Assembly (NCBI GenBank): GCA_050084985.1
Contig: JBITNC010000001.1
Coordinates: 44,454,001-44,518,000, forward strand
From: Nageia nagi
Lineage: Eukaryota > Pinophyta
Direction of reading: 5' to 3'
Length of the DNA stretch: 64,000 nt
Both the position numbers and the translations under genes were made by a program. The notes under the pieces were generated by a model. That model was not told where the DNA came from. It saw only the letters and a program-made list of their open reading frames with translations, and did not search any database. This document shows positions 12,120 through 23,293 of this stretch, piece after piece; the stretch's first letter is position 1, and each line of letters begins with the position of its first letter.

Positions 12120-13396
12120 AGTGTAAGATGGACTTTTTTATCATTTTAATGTATTATATGTTCTTGAAGGTAAGAGAGTTGGAATGATTAGAGAAAGTAA
12201 TACATCCAAGAAAGTTGGTCATTTTGTGATTGAAAAGATGTTACATAATTTGTAAAGGTTTGTGTATTGGCCCAAAATGTAAGAGAAAGTTGCCAAGTAC
12301 ATTAAGGGTTTTCTTTATGTTGCACATGCAAGCTTATTAATAGTAATTTGCATTTGTATTATTCACTTCTACTATCGAATCATCCTTAGGAGTGCATTTC
12401 AATGGATTTTGTAGGAGGTTTGCATATGTCCAAAAAAGGGCATTATTATTTATTTATTGTGATAGATTGGTTTAGCAAGATGTGTATATTAGTCCTATGA
12501 AAGTAGATTATTATGAGATAAGAGGTTGCATATTTATTCTTTTCTCATGTTTGGGTTCATTTTGGGTTTCTTACTTATATTATTTTTGATAGTGATAGTA
12601 TATTTTGAGATAAATTTTGGATTTATTTATGGGAGAATATGGACATAAGGTTGAAGAGAAGCACTACCTTTCATCCTTTAATTTATTGTAGCAAGCATCC
12701 TAAGTCTTGGGATGATCATCTTGAGTATATTCAACAATCATAAAATAGGGAAATTCATTTCTCCATTAATAAAACTCCATTTGAGATAGCTATTTTGGTT
12801 ATTTACCACCCTCACCTTTTGATTGTTTGTTTGGATAAGAAAATGATAAAGGAGATTCACTTATGAAGGAAGAAAAGCAAGCTGAAATATTTATTGAAAA
12901 GGTTAGAAAAATTCATTTGGAAATCAAAGAGCAACTCAAGGCAAGCTAAGGTAAATGTATGTTGAGACATGACAAGCATAGAGTTGACTACAAGTTTCAT
13001 GTGGGAGATCAAGTTTGGTTATATCTCAACAAGGAGAGGTTGCAAGGACTAGCCAAGAATTTGAAACATATAAGGTATGGACCATTTGATAATATAGAGA
13101 AAGTGATTGAGAATTCATTTAGATTGAATCTAGCCACATGTATGAATATCTATTCGATTGTGAATGTGAAGACTTTAAAGCTATATGAGCCATCCATGTT
13201 GACTGGAGATGAAGCAGGTTCATATTATATTTCTTCATCTCTTGATGACTTAGCTCCTTATACTATGGTTGAACTCAAGGAGGACTCCATATTGCAAAAG
13301 AAGGTTCATGCTATATGGAGAGGTGAGATTGAGATATGGTTGGTTGGATCAAGGAAAATTTTAAGATCCCCCCTTAGAAAATATCTTTTAATATAA
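12120..13396 (+). pseudogene. Ty3/gypsy integrase and chromodomain-like tail
   Basis: Continues the gypsy pol broken at 7690. The zinc-binding region and core are read in several frames: HTSKKVGHFVIEKML near 12205, YWPKM near 12270, and a degraded core with FNGFCRRFAYVQK near 12400. A clean 145-codon frame at 12959-13396 covers the integrase C-terminal region, with YKFHVGDQVWLYLNKERLQG, and a short tail, ILQKKVHAIWRGEIEIWLVG, resembling the chromodomain-like segment of chromoviruses. The same tail occurs in gypsy I near 28800 (SKVHDTIRG, EIWLVG), so both are from related chromovirus-type families. The catalytic core is too decayed for activity. Confidence 0.83.
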
Positions 13397-13399
13397 AGG

Positions 13400-14980
13400 T
13401 GATCAATCTTGAAACCTATTCAAAAATATAGCGATCAATTTTGAACCCTATTACCCTTGTTAGAAAAGGGGCTAAAAATTATAAATATAAGATATATATA
13501 TTCAAGTTTGTATCAAATGATTCCTTTGATTCTATATTTTGGTTATTTTTTATGGTTCTCCTTATGCAAAATGATAATACCTATAAAATAAAAAGTAATT
13601 TTTAATGTTAAAAGATGATTTTTTTTTTTAATTTCAAATATTTAGTTCTAGATATTTAATTTTTTATATTATATTATTTTATATTTAATTAGTTTTTTTT
13701 CTTTGTATAGTGTATGTTTGATTGACATGTTTCCTTATCACATTATAACATATGAAAATAAGTGATATTTTATGAAAGTATATTCATATGATGTAATTTA
13801 TGGATGCATAAATAAAAAGATCAGTCATTCGATTGAAAACGATGAGGATAGTAAAGCATAGTTCAGGCGACTATGTAGTTGATACTTTTTAAATTTATTT
13901 TTATAAGGTGTATAATGGGACAAACTTATTCAATATATATATATATAGTTCCAGGAAACTATGTAGTTGATACTTTTTAAATTTATTTTTTTAAGGTGTA
14001 TAATGGGACAAACGTATTCTAAATGTGACATATTTTCCCCAAAAAAATAAAATTTGAGCGAACATGTTAGAAGCATAGCCCACCTTAATAGGCAAATCCA
14101 AAATTTAAAATCTTGGATTTAACCATTTGGCTATAATGGGTTACAACTAATATTTTCCTTGAGTTTGATTAAAAGGATAAATGCCTAATAGAGCAAAGTG
14201 GGTGGAAAAATCCTAGGTTGAGGAGTTGTATCCTCATCTTCTCATAAAAATGAGCATTTATGTGACCAAATACTTCCCTATTAGGAAGGTATGATCCAAA
14301 AAGGATTTGGGATTTGATCTTTTTAGGAGCAATGGATTGTTCCAAAGGTTTCTATGGTTAGAGATCACATTATTCTGATGACCTAATCTTGTAGGAAGGA
14401 CAATATTCATACCATGTTGATGTTATTTTCAAGACTTCCATGCCATAGGTTTGGATCAATTTTTGAGGGAAGTTGAAGGGACATGGTCATTTGAATATTT
14501 AGATCATTATGAAAACTTAACCATCAGTTGTTGGTGTATTAGAGCTTATTTTAAGTCTATTTTTCTATTATTGTTAGGTTTAAAGGAGTTTGGAAAGAAT
14601 TTGAAAGGGAGAATAAGAGTGAATTTATAGATTGTTATTTTCTATAGTAGTATTCTATTGTAGGAGTGTTGCAGAATTATGTAAGAGGGTGTATTGCTAT
14701 CAGATTGATAGTCATTCTCCATATACATGTACATATTGTAATGATGACAATAAGAAGAAGTGCTCCCATTCCATGCTAGATTAACTCACATTGGGTGAAC
14801 TAGGATAAACCACTATGTTAAAACATTGTGTGTGTGATTAGAATTGTTGTTTGCTAATTATTTGCAATATTGCATTGATTTTAATTTGCATATTCTATTT
14901 TATGGGTATCATAGTGTTTTATGAATTTTTGTTTTAAATATGTGAGGATTTGAGTATGTTATAAGCATTCGATGATTACA
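13400..14980. other. Gypsy downstream region, possibly LTR; no gene
   Basis: After the integrase stop the sequence is non-coding. A direct repeat occupies 13860-14031. The 14200-14900 part has the character of LTR sequence, but no partner LTR was found in the window, so this is not called. A block starting TCCTCATCTTCT near 14231 resembles the end of gypsy I pol near 28919. Confidence 0.35.
13860..14031. repeat. 87-bp direct repeat, two copies
   Basis: Copies begin at about 13860 and 13947. They share about 60 nearly identical bases, including CTATGTAGTTGATACTTTTT and GTGTATAATGGGACAAAC, and are separated by a short AT run. Confidence 0.85.
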
Positions 14981-14984
14981 GATC

Positions 14985-15291
14985 ATTACTCAAGAATTCT
15001 TAGGAGAATATGGTTGATAAGGATGATTCTCTACACAATCCTTTATGTTAATCATTAATGTAATTTGTTTTGTATACATTTAGAGTTTAGGTGTTGTGGA
15101 GGCTTTATTTTTTTAGGATGGACTAGACTTTTTTATTTTCCTAACCTCTATGTTAATATGACTTCATCTTGCATATGTACCTTTATCGCTCAAACCTTTT
15201 TTGATTGTGTTTTTTTTTTTTTAATTTAATATAAAAAAAGAACTTTATATAAAAAAATACAATTTTTAGTTTATATATATATATTTATATA

Positions 15292-15332
<41 letters not shown>

Positions 15333-15477
15333 CAGCTATTAAGCTCGTTGACTACAATATAAATTCTAATAATAAACTTATATTAATAATTTTTATATAA
15401 AAAAAGATAACTTGATTTCAATAAAAATAATAATATCTTTCTTTATACTTTAAATTGTAAAATAACATGATCTCCAT
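14985..15477. repeat. Repeat R1, copy A, distal part only
   Basis: Aligns with 1050-1236 plus 6326-6605 (copy C) and with 17600-18025 (copy B). Only the last third of R1 is present; the sequence to its left is the gypsy downstream region. It contains an AT microsatellite at 15272-15330 and runs without a break into R2. Confidence 0.78.
15272..15330. repeat. AT microsatellite
   Basis: TA dinucleotide run with two TTT interruptions. Copy B has its own run at the same place in R1. Confidence 0.95.
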
Positions 15478-16810
15478 AACAAAACTATGTCCATTATAAG
15501 ATAACAAATACAAACATCATTACAATGACTAAACTAATACATAATTATGATTTATCATATGACAATATATATGTTCTATAATGTAATAAAATAATATAAT
15601 GCATTTATTAATTATTCAAAAATGTAAATAGCAAGGATGCTGCTAGAATATTTTGTCATCCTATTTATGTGTGGTGGTGTTTTGTATTGAATTACCAAGC
15701 TTTATGATTTGACGAATAGGGGAGTTGGAGAGGTGGATAGTTCAAAGCTCCCAGATATGGGAAGTTCAAGTTCAAAACTCTTTGCCCTTAAAAATTGAAA
15801 CATACCTAAAAATCTATCGAGTTAATGGTAAGTATGGATAAAGCTAAGATCATGTCTTCAATGGATTGTGACGACGTAGATACCCCTCTAAAATAAATGG
15901 TACCTTGTATCATGGGACAAAAATCCTGATTTACCAAGCTTTCAAGTAATCACAGCTCTAGAAATTCATGCGATATAAGCAATACCACACCAAATAACAC
16001 AGACCCTACAGACAGCAATCTGAAAAGTGGGTGCCTTAAATATTTTGCAATCACATGGAGCCTCTCTCCAATTGATCTTGAAGGCGATCGCCGTGGATAA
16101 TTTGTGCTTTCTTGAGTAGACACTGAGGTAGTTTTTAAAGGAGTTGTTGCACTAAATGACCCATCTTCTGTGTTATTTCTTTCTGCCTAGGGAATTACAT
16201 TCCCTCTTACTTTAATAGACTCATGTATCAGGCAAGGAGGTTGTTCTGGGCTTTGATTGTCATCAAGGATCCCGAGCTTTCACTCTCCACTTCCTTGAGA
16301 GGTGTTTCTATTCGATGCCTTGAAGAAATGTTTTTTTGTAGCTCTCCAGAAGGTTGGCTTTCATTAAAATTTGTTAAGTGTAAAATTTCTCAGGTGTCAT
16401 CAATTTTGGAGCTTGGCCTTTTTCAGGACATAGAGATTGACTATTTGATGTAATCAGAGACGAGCTTATAGAAGGATTGTTATTCCCTTGATCACAACAT
16501 TGGTTCCTGGATAACAAGGCCTTTTCAACAGAAGCAGCTTCTGATTGAGGAGGAAGTTGTAGTGTTTTCGGTTCATTGTGATTTTGTGGGAAGTTAGAGA
16601 TTGGTCTTTTTCAGCTTCCCTTACATTTACATGAGAAAATGTTTCTTGGGGAGTTGCTGGTTTTGCTGCAGCATGAGGGGCTATTCTTAGCCTCGAGTTC
16701 CTGAACTGTTTACGTGGGGGAGGATTTCGGGAAAAGCACACCACAGTAACGGTTATATTGTCTATCGTATTTCTATTAAGAACCTCATTTATCATATTTA
16801 CCCATGATAC
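15478..16810. repeat. Repeat R2, copy A
   Basis: Aligns with copy B at 23294-24314. Shared blocks include the ACATCATTACAATGA segment, AATATAATGCATTTATTAATTATT, GAAATTCATGCGATATAAG and TCACATGGAGCCTCTC. Copy A keeps several CpG sites that copy B has lost, and about 90 bp near 16665-16765 that are missing from B. The right two thirds encode the PP2C-like exon on the minus strand. Confidence 0.85.
15950..16810 (-). pseudogene. PP2C-like terminal exon (protein phosphatase 2C C-terminus with membrane tail)
   Basis: The minus strand begins after a splice-acceptor-like ATTTTATTAG and encodes VSWVNMINEVLNRNTIDN followed by ITVTVVCFSRNPPP. This matches the last conserved block of plant PP2C Ser/Thr phosphatases, where a DN(I/L)TVxVVCF strand follows the final helix and carries a metal-binding Asp. 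A Ser/Gln/Pro-rich linker of about 200 residues follows, with at least two frameshifts and two in-frame stops. The frame then ends with RSPSRSIGERLHVIAKYLRH and a hydrophobic segment LLSVGSVLFGVVLLISHEF just before the stop at 15950. The catalytic part of a PP2C would need upstream exons, which are absent; upstream is repeat R1. It is therefore a partial, broken copy. The PP2C call rests on one motif; the membrane tail is directly visible but its family is unknown. Confidence 0.6.
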
Positions 16811-17890
16811 CTAATAAAATGAAAAATAGGATCTCTTTTCTACTAGATAACGAGTAAGATTTGATTTAACTCATTTTCCCTTAAGCCTAAGAAATCCCTT
16901 CTCACGTAAAATCATCTTTCTCAAAGTCTTCCCACTGATAGTCAGCTTGTATACTTACATTTTGCTAATCCAAGATATCCATTTTGTCATAAACATGAGT
17001 CCTATTTTCATTTATACTAGTCTTCTATTTTCATTTATACTAGTCTTGTGAAATAAAAGGGAAAATGGTAATGAATTATGTCGTTATTCACACCTTTTAT
17101 GTGTTTCTTGTTTTCCTAACATCATGCTCTTTTGGGAGACTTTAACGTTTGGAAATTTTGAAATAGAATTATTTTTTAACATATTATTTTTAATATTTTT
17201 TTCATTTATTTGATAAGGTTAAAAAATTTCATGATACCTAGCTATAAATTTGAGTACTTGTAACAGATAAGGTGGTAATGGAACTAAATCATCTTCTTCT
17301 TTTTGGACTATTCAAAGAATGCCTCTTGTTGTTAGTAGAGTTTCACTTGCCATTCATTTAAAGATTGCACCAACTCCTGACCATGCTAGTGCCCCTATTC
17401 ACATGTTTAGAATTAATCTCTTATACATCATAAGGTTCATCATCCCCCTCTTATTGAATGTTGAGATATGATTAGAGCTAACTTCTCTTAGCAAGCTAAC
17501 AACTAGGATATTTTTCCAAGTGCTTCTAAACCCATTATTAGTTGGAGTAACAATTCAAACTCTTTGAATCCACATGATTCTTCTATATGGGTTATATACC
17601 ATTACTCAAGAGTACTTAGGACAATATGGTTGATAAGGATAATCCTCTACATAATCCTTTATGTTAATGATTAATGCAATATGTTTGTTACATTTAGTGC
17701 TTATTTTAATCGGATAGATATGATTTTTTTATTTTCCTAATCTCTCCGTTAATATGACTTCATCTTGTAAATGTGCCTTTATCGCTCCAATCATTTTCTA
17801 ATTGTATTTTAAAAATTTTTAAAAAGATTTTAATATAAAATAAAATTTTACATTAATTTTAATATAATTTTTAATTTATTTTATTATATT

Positions 17891-17894
<4 letters not shown>

Positions 17895-17939
<45 letters not shown>
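17895..17939. repeat. AT microsatellite
   Basis: Pure AT dinucleotide run of about 45 bp within R1. Confidence 0.96.
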
Positions 17940-17941
<2 letters not shown>

Positions 17942-18027
17942 TAATAATAACAAAGATAACTTGATTTCAATAAAAATAATAATATCTTTATTATACTTAG
18001 ATTTGTAAAATAACATGATATCCATAA

Positions 18028-18043
18028 CAAAACTATATCCATT
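18028..18043. repeat. LINE target-site duplication, left copy
   Basis: AAAACTATATCCATTA matches AAAACTATGTTCATTA at 23294-23309 in 14 of 16 positions. The paralogous empty site in copy A, near 15481, reads AAAACTATGTCCATTA. Confidence 0.88.
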
Positions 18044-18499
18044 AGGGGAATGGCAACTCATCAGGATAATGGATTCCGATGGGGAGGAAAAATTGTAATC
18101 TAAAATAACAAGCTAGGTAGTAGCTAGTTGCTCTACCTTGTGGAAACATTTCCTTAGCTCCACCACTGCCTCTTATAGTCCACCCCCAACCATCACCTCT
18201 ATCTTCCATACCCACTAATTCCTATGCAAATCCATTCCTAGCTCCAAAACCTCATGTCCCCTTTTGGAAACCAATTACAAAGAAGAATTGGTGCATCCCA
18301 GTTAGTCTTGTAGTCATCCTAGAAGATATCATCTACCCATCAAGATAAACATCCGTTCAGTGTGCTTGTAGGCTCCAATCGTGCCACCTTCCTTACAAAC
18401 CCATATTCCTCTCTTAGGATTTGGGAGACATTAAGGATTTTGACATAGAGGATCCTGAGTTAGAGGATTTTGATATGATATGCACCTTGAATCTACTCA

Positions 18500-19015
18500 A
18501 TGAATTACATATCATTGAATGTCATAGGGCTTACGGACCAAGTCTAAAAATATTTGGTCTAAAATGAAATTCAAAAAGTTATTCTAGAATATGGGAAACT
18601 TGATTTTTTGTTTGCAAGATGTTAAAATCTTTGATTTTAACTTAGAATATGTCAGTTCCTTTTTATGGCTAGGAAGCTCTTTCTATACTACTAATCATTG
18701 CCAAGGTAGAGGTGGAGCTATCATAATCATTCCTCCAAAGTGGAGCTCATAGTTAATCTCTTGGGGAAAAGAATCCTCAAGTCAAGCAGTGTGGATGCTC
18801 TTTGATTTTTATGTACATCATTTCAAAATTGTTAATGTATATGTCATCAACCAAGGACTCAAGAGGTACAATCTTTGGCATTGGTTGGCACTATATCTAC
18901 CACAAGCAGTTTGGCTTTTTTATGATGATTTTAATATGGTTGAGAAACCAAAAGACAAAATTGGAAGACTTCCTATATGATGGTGTGTAGGTGAGAGGGA
19001 TGCCTAGTTCTTTTT
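18500..19015 (+). pseudogene. LINE endonuclease domain (ORF2 N-terminus)
   Basis: This is the relic of the apurinic/apyrimidinic-like endonuclease that nicks the target in L1 retrotransposition. NYISLNVIGLTDQ near 18503 corresponds to the SWNVRGL start motif. A GRGGAIIIIP-type strand lies near 18710. Two overlapping frames at 18789-18990 carry WHWLALYLPQ and DDFNMVEKPKDKIGR, equivalent to the GDFN catalytic loop with D and N kept. Frames change several times and stops interrupt it, so no active enzyme is encoded. It precedes the RT by about 1 kb, as usual for plant L1 ORF2. Confidence 0.8.
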
Positions 19016-19899
19016 AAAAAATAAGCATATACTTATTTAACCCATTTCTTGTCATACCCTCTCAAAGTTTCCTAGATTCTATTAGTTTACTTTGTCTAAT
19101 TTCTAAGTTGAGGGAGATAGAATCCTTAGGAGATTAGATAGAGCCATGCTCTTTGAGTATTCTAATTTTTTTCTAGAATGCATCTTCAAGTTCCCCCTTT
19201 GTCCATGACTATTTCAAGAAATACCATTTCTAATCACTTGCTAATATTTTTCACAATAGCCTCCCCACAAACTATCCTAGAATCTTACATTCTCATTTTT
19301 ATCTCAATATCTCTTCTCTTCACCACCTTGCTACTATTGCTTATATTTGAAAAGTTTGAAACTTGGTTTTATGACCTACTAGACTCATAGGATGGATTGG
19401 AGGTGGAATGATAGTATCTTCAAAATAACCTTGGTTCTAAGAATTTTTGGAGTTAAGCTAGCTAAATTTTGTAAGCACTCCAGAAATGTGCTCAAGAATG
19501 AGTATGCTCATGCTTCTCTTCAGTTACAAGCCAACCCTTGGAGTATTCAACTCCAGCAACATGTTGTTGTAGTAATATATGAATTAAAAAAATAATAATC
19601 TCTATGAAGCTAAGGGGGCTTCAAATTTGAACCCTCCTCCATTGGCTTTGTATTGGGGACAAGGTCACTAAACAATTCTTTCAAAGATTAAGGCCACCTA
19701 GAATGACTACATAATTCAAGACCATAATGGATGATGAGAGAATTTAGACCCTCCTAGTATCACTTATACCTTTTTTAAGCACTACCAATAAGTCTTTTCC
19801 TCACAACCCCTTATTTTGAAAGATAAAAAGCCTTGGTAGAATGCTATAAAGTTATCCCTATCAAAATTTATAGCTCTTAGAAAGAAGAATGTGAGTGCC

Positions 19900-22060
19900 C
19901 ACTCGCTATTAAGGATCTCAAGAAGGCTCTTTCAAGTATGGTAAATAAGAAAGCTCCTAGGATTAATAGCTTCCCTTATGAGTTTTACAAGGAGCTTTGG
20001 GATGTGGTTTACCTAGATTCTTTTGTGTATGTCATGAAACCCTTGTTACTAGCTCATTAGGGGACATTTTAAACAAATAGAATATTAAACTAATCCCCAA
20101 GTCTGGAAATCCTAAGCTTATCACTAGATGGAGACCTATTACTTTATTAAATGTTAGCTACAAAATCATAGACAAAGCCTTAGTTTTAAGACTCATACCT
20201 TTGTTACCTCAAATTATTTTCCCTGAACAAGTAGGCTTCATTCAAAGTCAATCTATTCTTGATAATGTCATTCAGTTTGGTAAGGTATGGAATGGGCTCA
20301 AGCTTCTCAATAGAATACCTTGTTTACCAAAATTGATTTTGAGAAAGAATATGATAAAATTGAGTGGTCTTTTACTCTTACAATGCTCCAGGCTCTTCGC
20401 TTCAACCCTAGTTTCATTGCATTAGTTAAGATGCTTTTCGCCAATGCTTCAAAAATTATTACCCTTGATGGTAATCAAATGGGTCCTTTTGGGTTGCATA
20501 TATTAGTTAGATGAGGTTTTCCTTTAGCTCCCTCATTTTATGTGTTAGGTGTTGAAGCATTTGGTTACTTTTTTCTTCTAAGGCCTTCCAAGTAAGTCTT
20601 CATGGTATCTCTCTTCTTGGAAATCAAGGGTAGCTCATCAATGGTCACTTTGTAAATGATTCTTTCCTCACTTTGAGAGAAGAACAAACTTTTGTTTGAC
20701 AAGCTTTCTCTTACTTGGACACATTCTACAAAATTTTTGGTTCTAGTATCTAATGGAATAAAACCTCTTGTTATATGCAATCTATGATAGATTTAACCAA
20801 TTAGCTTTTACAGTATCAATGGCAATGGATCCAACTAGGAGAAGTTCTCAAATTTTTTGGTATTATATTTACTTTCCAAGCCACCTCAACCTAGTTATGG
20901 TATCATGTGATTCAAAGAGTGGAAAAAATGTTTTCTTAATGGATTTTTGATAATCTTTTGTTGGTAAGGAAATTTCAATGTTTTTATAAATTCCTTGCCT
21001 CCACTAATATTTATTATTCATCTTGTTGGGCCCCCTCCCAAGCCTGCTATAAAAAACTAGAAAAGCTTCTTAGAAATTTTTTATAGGCCAACAACAAATA
21101 AAAAAATAGCTTTCAAGTTGCATGGGAATTTTGTTTTCTTCCTAGGCATTGTGGAGGCATGATAATTTTTTATTTCCTAAGATAAGGCTATCATTAATTT
21201 CAAGTGGATTATTAGAACCCTCAAAGGATTTAAAGCTTGGAAAATTCTATCAGATGTGACATTTTTCAAGGACTCCTCTTTGGTAAGAAAACATAGAAAA
21301 ATATGGATTTGCCATCCATCATTATAGCCCTTATACCTATAAAAATCATGGTTATTTGGCTATCAAAATCATATGGAAAGCCTAGGAGGATATCAAACCA
21401 TGGCTTACTTGGAAAGGTGGTGAAAAATGAAAGGCACTTTTCTTTCCCATTTTAATGTTTGGTTGATCTCCTATCATTAAGCTACAAAATTTACCTTTAA
21501 CCAGCTTTCAATCGATCAAAGCTAAAATATTTTACAAAAAAGGCATTGCCTTTTGAAAGATTTGTTTACCAAAATTCTTGAAGCTAGATTCCTTGGGATA
21601 TTTTTAAAGATAAATGTTTTTTTTACAAGCCAATGACAAGAAACTTATGAGTCTATGCTTAATTGCATACCCCTAATCCTTTGGCCTAAGATGGGTCAGC
21701 ATGCCTAATGTCCGTGGTGGATAGAATGGAGATGGATTAAAGATGTTCCTTTTTTTCATTCATAATAAATCTAAGATACAATTGGCTATGGCCCAAACCT
21801 TTCAATGGTGCCTAAAATCAATGGAAGATGGAATATTCTCTCTTATCAAGAGAACTAGAAGTTTTGATTCAAATTGTTATGGACCAAGTATTTAGAACCC
21901 AAGAAATCATTTTTTGTATGAAGCCTAATTTTTCAAGGTATTCTAGTAGGACACTAGCTAAAGCATCTAGGCATAGAAAATCCATTGTGCCCTTTCTACA
22001 ATTTAGAAGAAATTTTTATGTACTTTTTTGCCTTTGTGAAAAAGCCCATAAAACCTAGTA
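19900..22060 (+). pseudogene. LINE reverse transcriptase and C-terminal region (ORF2)
   Basis: RT motifs appear in L1 order: LKKALSSMVNKKAP near 19920, the block with RWRPITLLNVSYKIIDKAL near 20130, PEQVGFIQSQSILDNV at 20225-20270, FTKIDFEKEYDKIEWSF at 20323-20370, a GFPLAPS segment near 20517, and HFVNDSFLTL near 20646, where the catalytic FADD box reads FVND (20649-20660). The loss of one catalytic Asp plus frameshifts and stops make it dead. Near 21715, PWWIEWRWIKDVPF resembles the zinc-binding-like domain found after RT in plant L1 ORF2. From 22060 to 23250 little can be recognised. Confidence 0.85.
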
Positions 22061-23250
22061 GTAGATGGATTCTTTTTTCCACCCATTTCTTAAACAAACA
22101 TAAACATGGTTCTATAATATTCATGGTAATTCTCCAATTTTTTTAAAAAGATATAAAATTTTGTAATCTATTCAAAATTAGAATTCTTTTTCATTTATGG
22201 AAAGAAAAAATGTAGTAGTTTTTTTTGGGCAATCTACCTTATGTGGATTTCTTGCTAGCTGATAAGCTAAATGTGTTTCATGATATCTAATTCTAGATTA
22301 TAAATCAAGTAAATAAGTTAGTGCTATAAGTGAAGAACCTTTAGGAGATACTAAGTTATTGGGGGAATGCTCCATGTTTTGTTAGCTAGGTCCCACTGAA
22401 AGCCACTCCCCTAGAGCATGCACACTTGAGATAATGCCATTGCTTGCCCCTTATGGAATGAGACTAAATTTCCTTGCTTATTGTTTAGATACCAATATTG
22501 GATAACAAATCACCTTTCCTCCTTATGTCACATGCTCAAATGACATACTCTGATCCAATCTCCCTCTACACTACTTGAGGTGGGATAATCACTCAATTTC
22601 CTTGTATTGTAATGAAGCCTGGGGAATCATCATGATTATAGTTGGGGTGACCAAATAGAAGGTGGTGTAGCATATGGCCTTATAATACCAATAGAATTGG
22701 ATGGAAAACATTCCAAATGAGGAATATTCAACTAAAAATGGATGGGTAGAAACTTTGTTTACTACCATTAAACCCACAACTAGTATTGATCCCAATTGTT
22801 AAGAGATATAAGAAATGCTTGATCATGCCCACTAGTCATGTATCTCATAAAATGTTTGGAAGCATAATGAGGAGTTTAATGTAGCATAATAATATTAGTA
22901 AAGATACTAAGGACATTCCCTTGGATCCCATGCCACCAACTAACCCCTCTCCTCCTCCTCCAATGATTAAATGCATGTTGTAGTCATCTCTATCATGGGG
23001 ATTTATTACCTTGCATGGTCTTTTATGTGGTTAAATGCATAGTATGATTTTTTTTATGTTTGGTTGTTGTGTCATAAGTTACAATGGCTTTTTGGTTAGT
23101 TATAGTGCTTTTCAGTACCATGTTGTGAGGTGGCCTTTTCAATTCTTGCCATGTGTTAAGAAGTGTATTGTTCTCAAGATTGATATTCTTATTTTTTGTT
23201 GTATGCGGTTTTGTAGGGGATGTAATTTTTTCCATTCATTTTCCTTTTTT
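22061..23250 (+). other. LINE 3' part, no recognisable domain
   Basis: Within the LINE but without a recognisable motif. Several short open frames occur on both strands. The last 60 bases are T-rich and end in AATATAAAGC followed by the A-rich tail. Confidence 0.5.
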
Positions 23251-23293
23251 ATGACTTAATATTTTATTAATATAAAGCTTAATCATTCTAGAA

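Larger units (their letters stand above)
16811..18043. repeat. Repeat R1, copy B, then start of R2
   Basis: The fullest uninterrupted R1 copy, about 1.2 kb. It follows directly on copy A of R2, so R2(A) and R1(B) are in tandem. Near its end it runs into the first bases of R2, where a LINE has inserted at 18043. In gene terms this is the position of an intron upstream of the PP2C-like exon on the minus strand. Confidence 0.78.
18044..23293 (+). mobile_element. L1-type LINE, plus strand, decayed
   Basis: A 5.25-kb non-LTR retrotransposon inserted in repeat R2 copy B. It encodes endonuclease and reverse transcriptase remnants on the plus strand, has a short A-rich 3' end (GAAAAAA at 23291), and is bracketed by a 16-bp target duplication. 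The uninterrupted R2 copy A shows the empty site, which fixes both ends. The first 450 bp have no convincing ORF1, so the element is probably 5'-truncated or its ORF1 has decayed. Confidence 0.9.
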
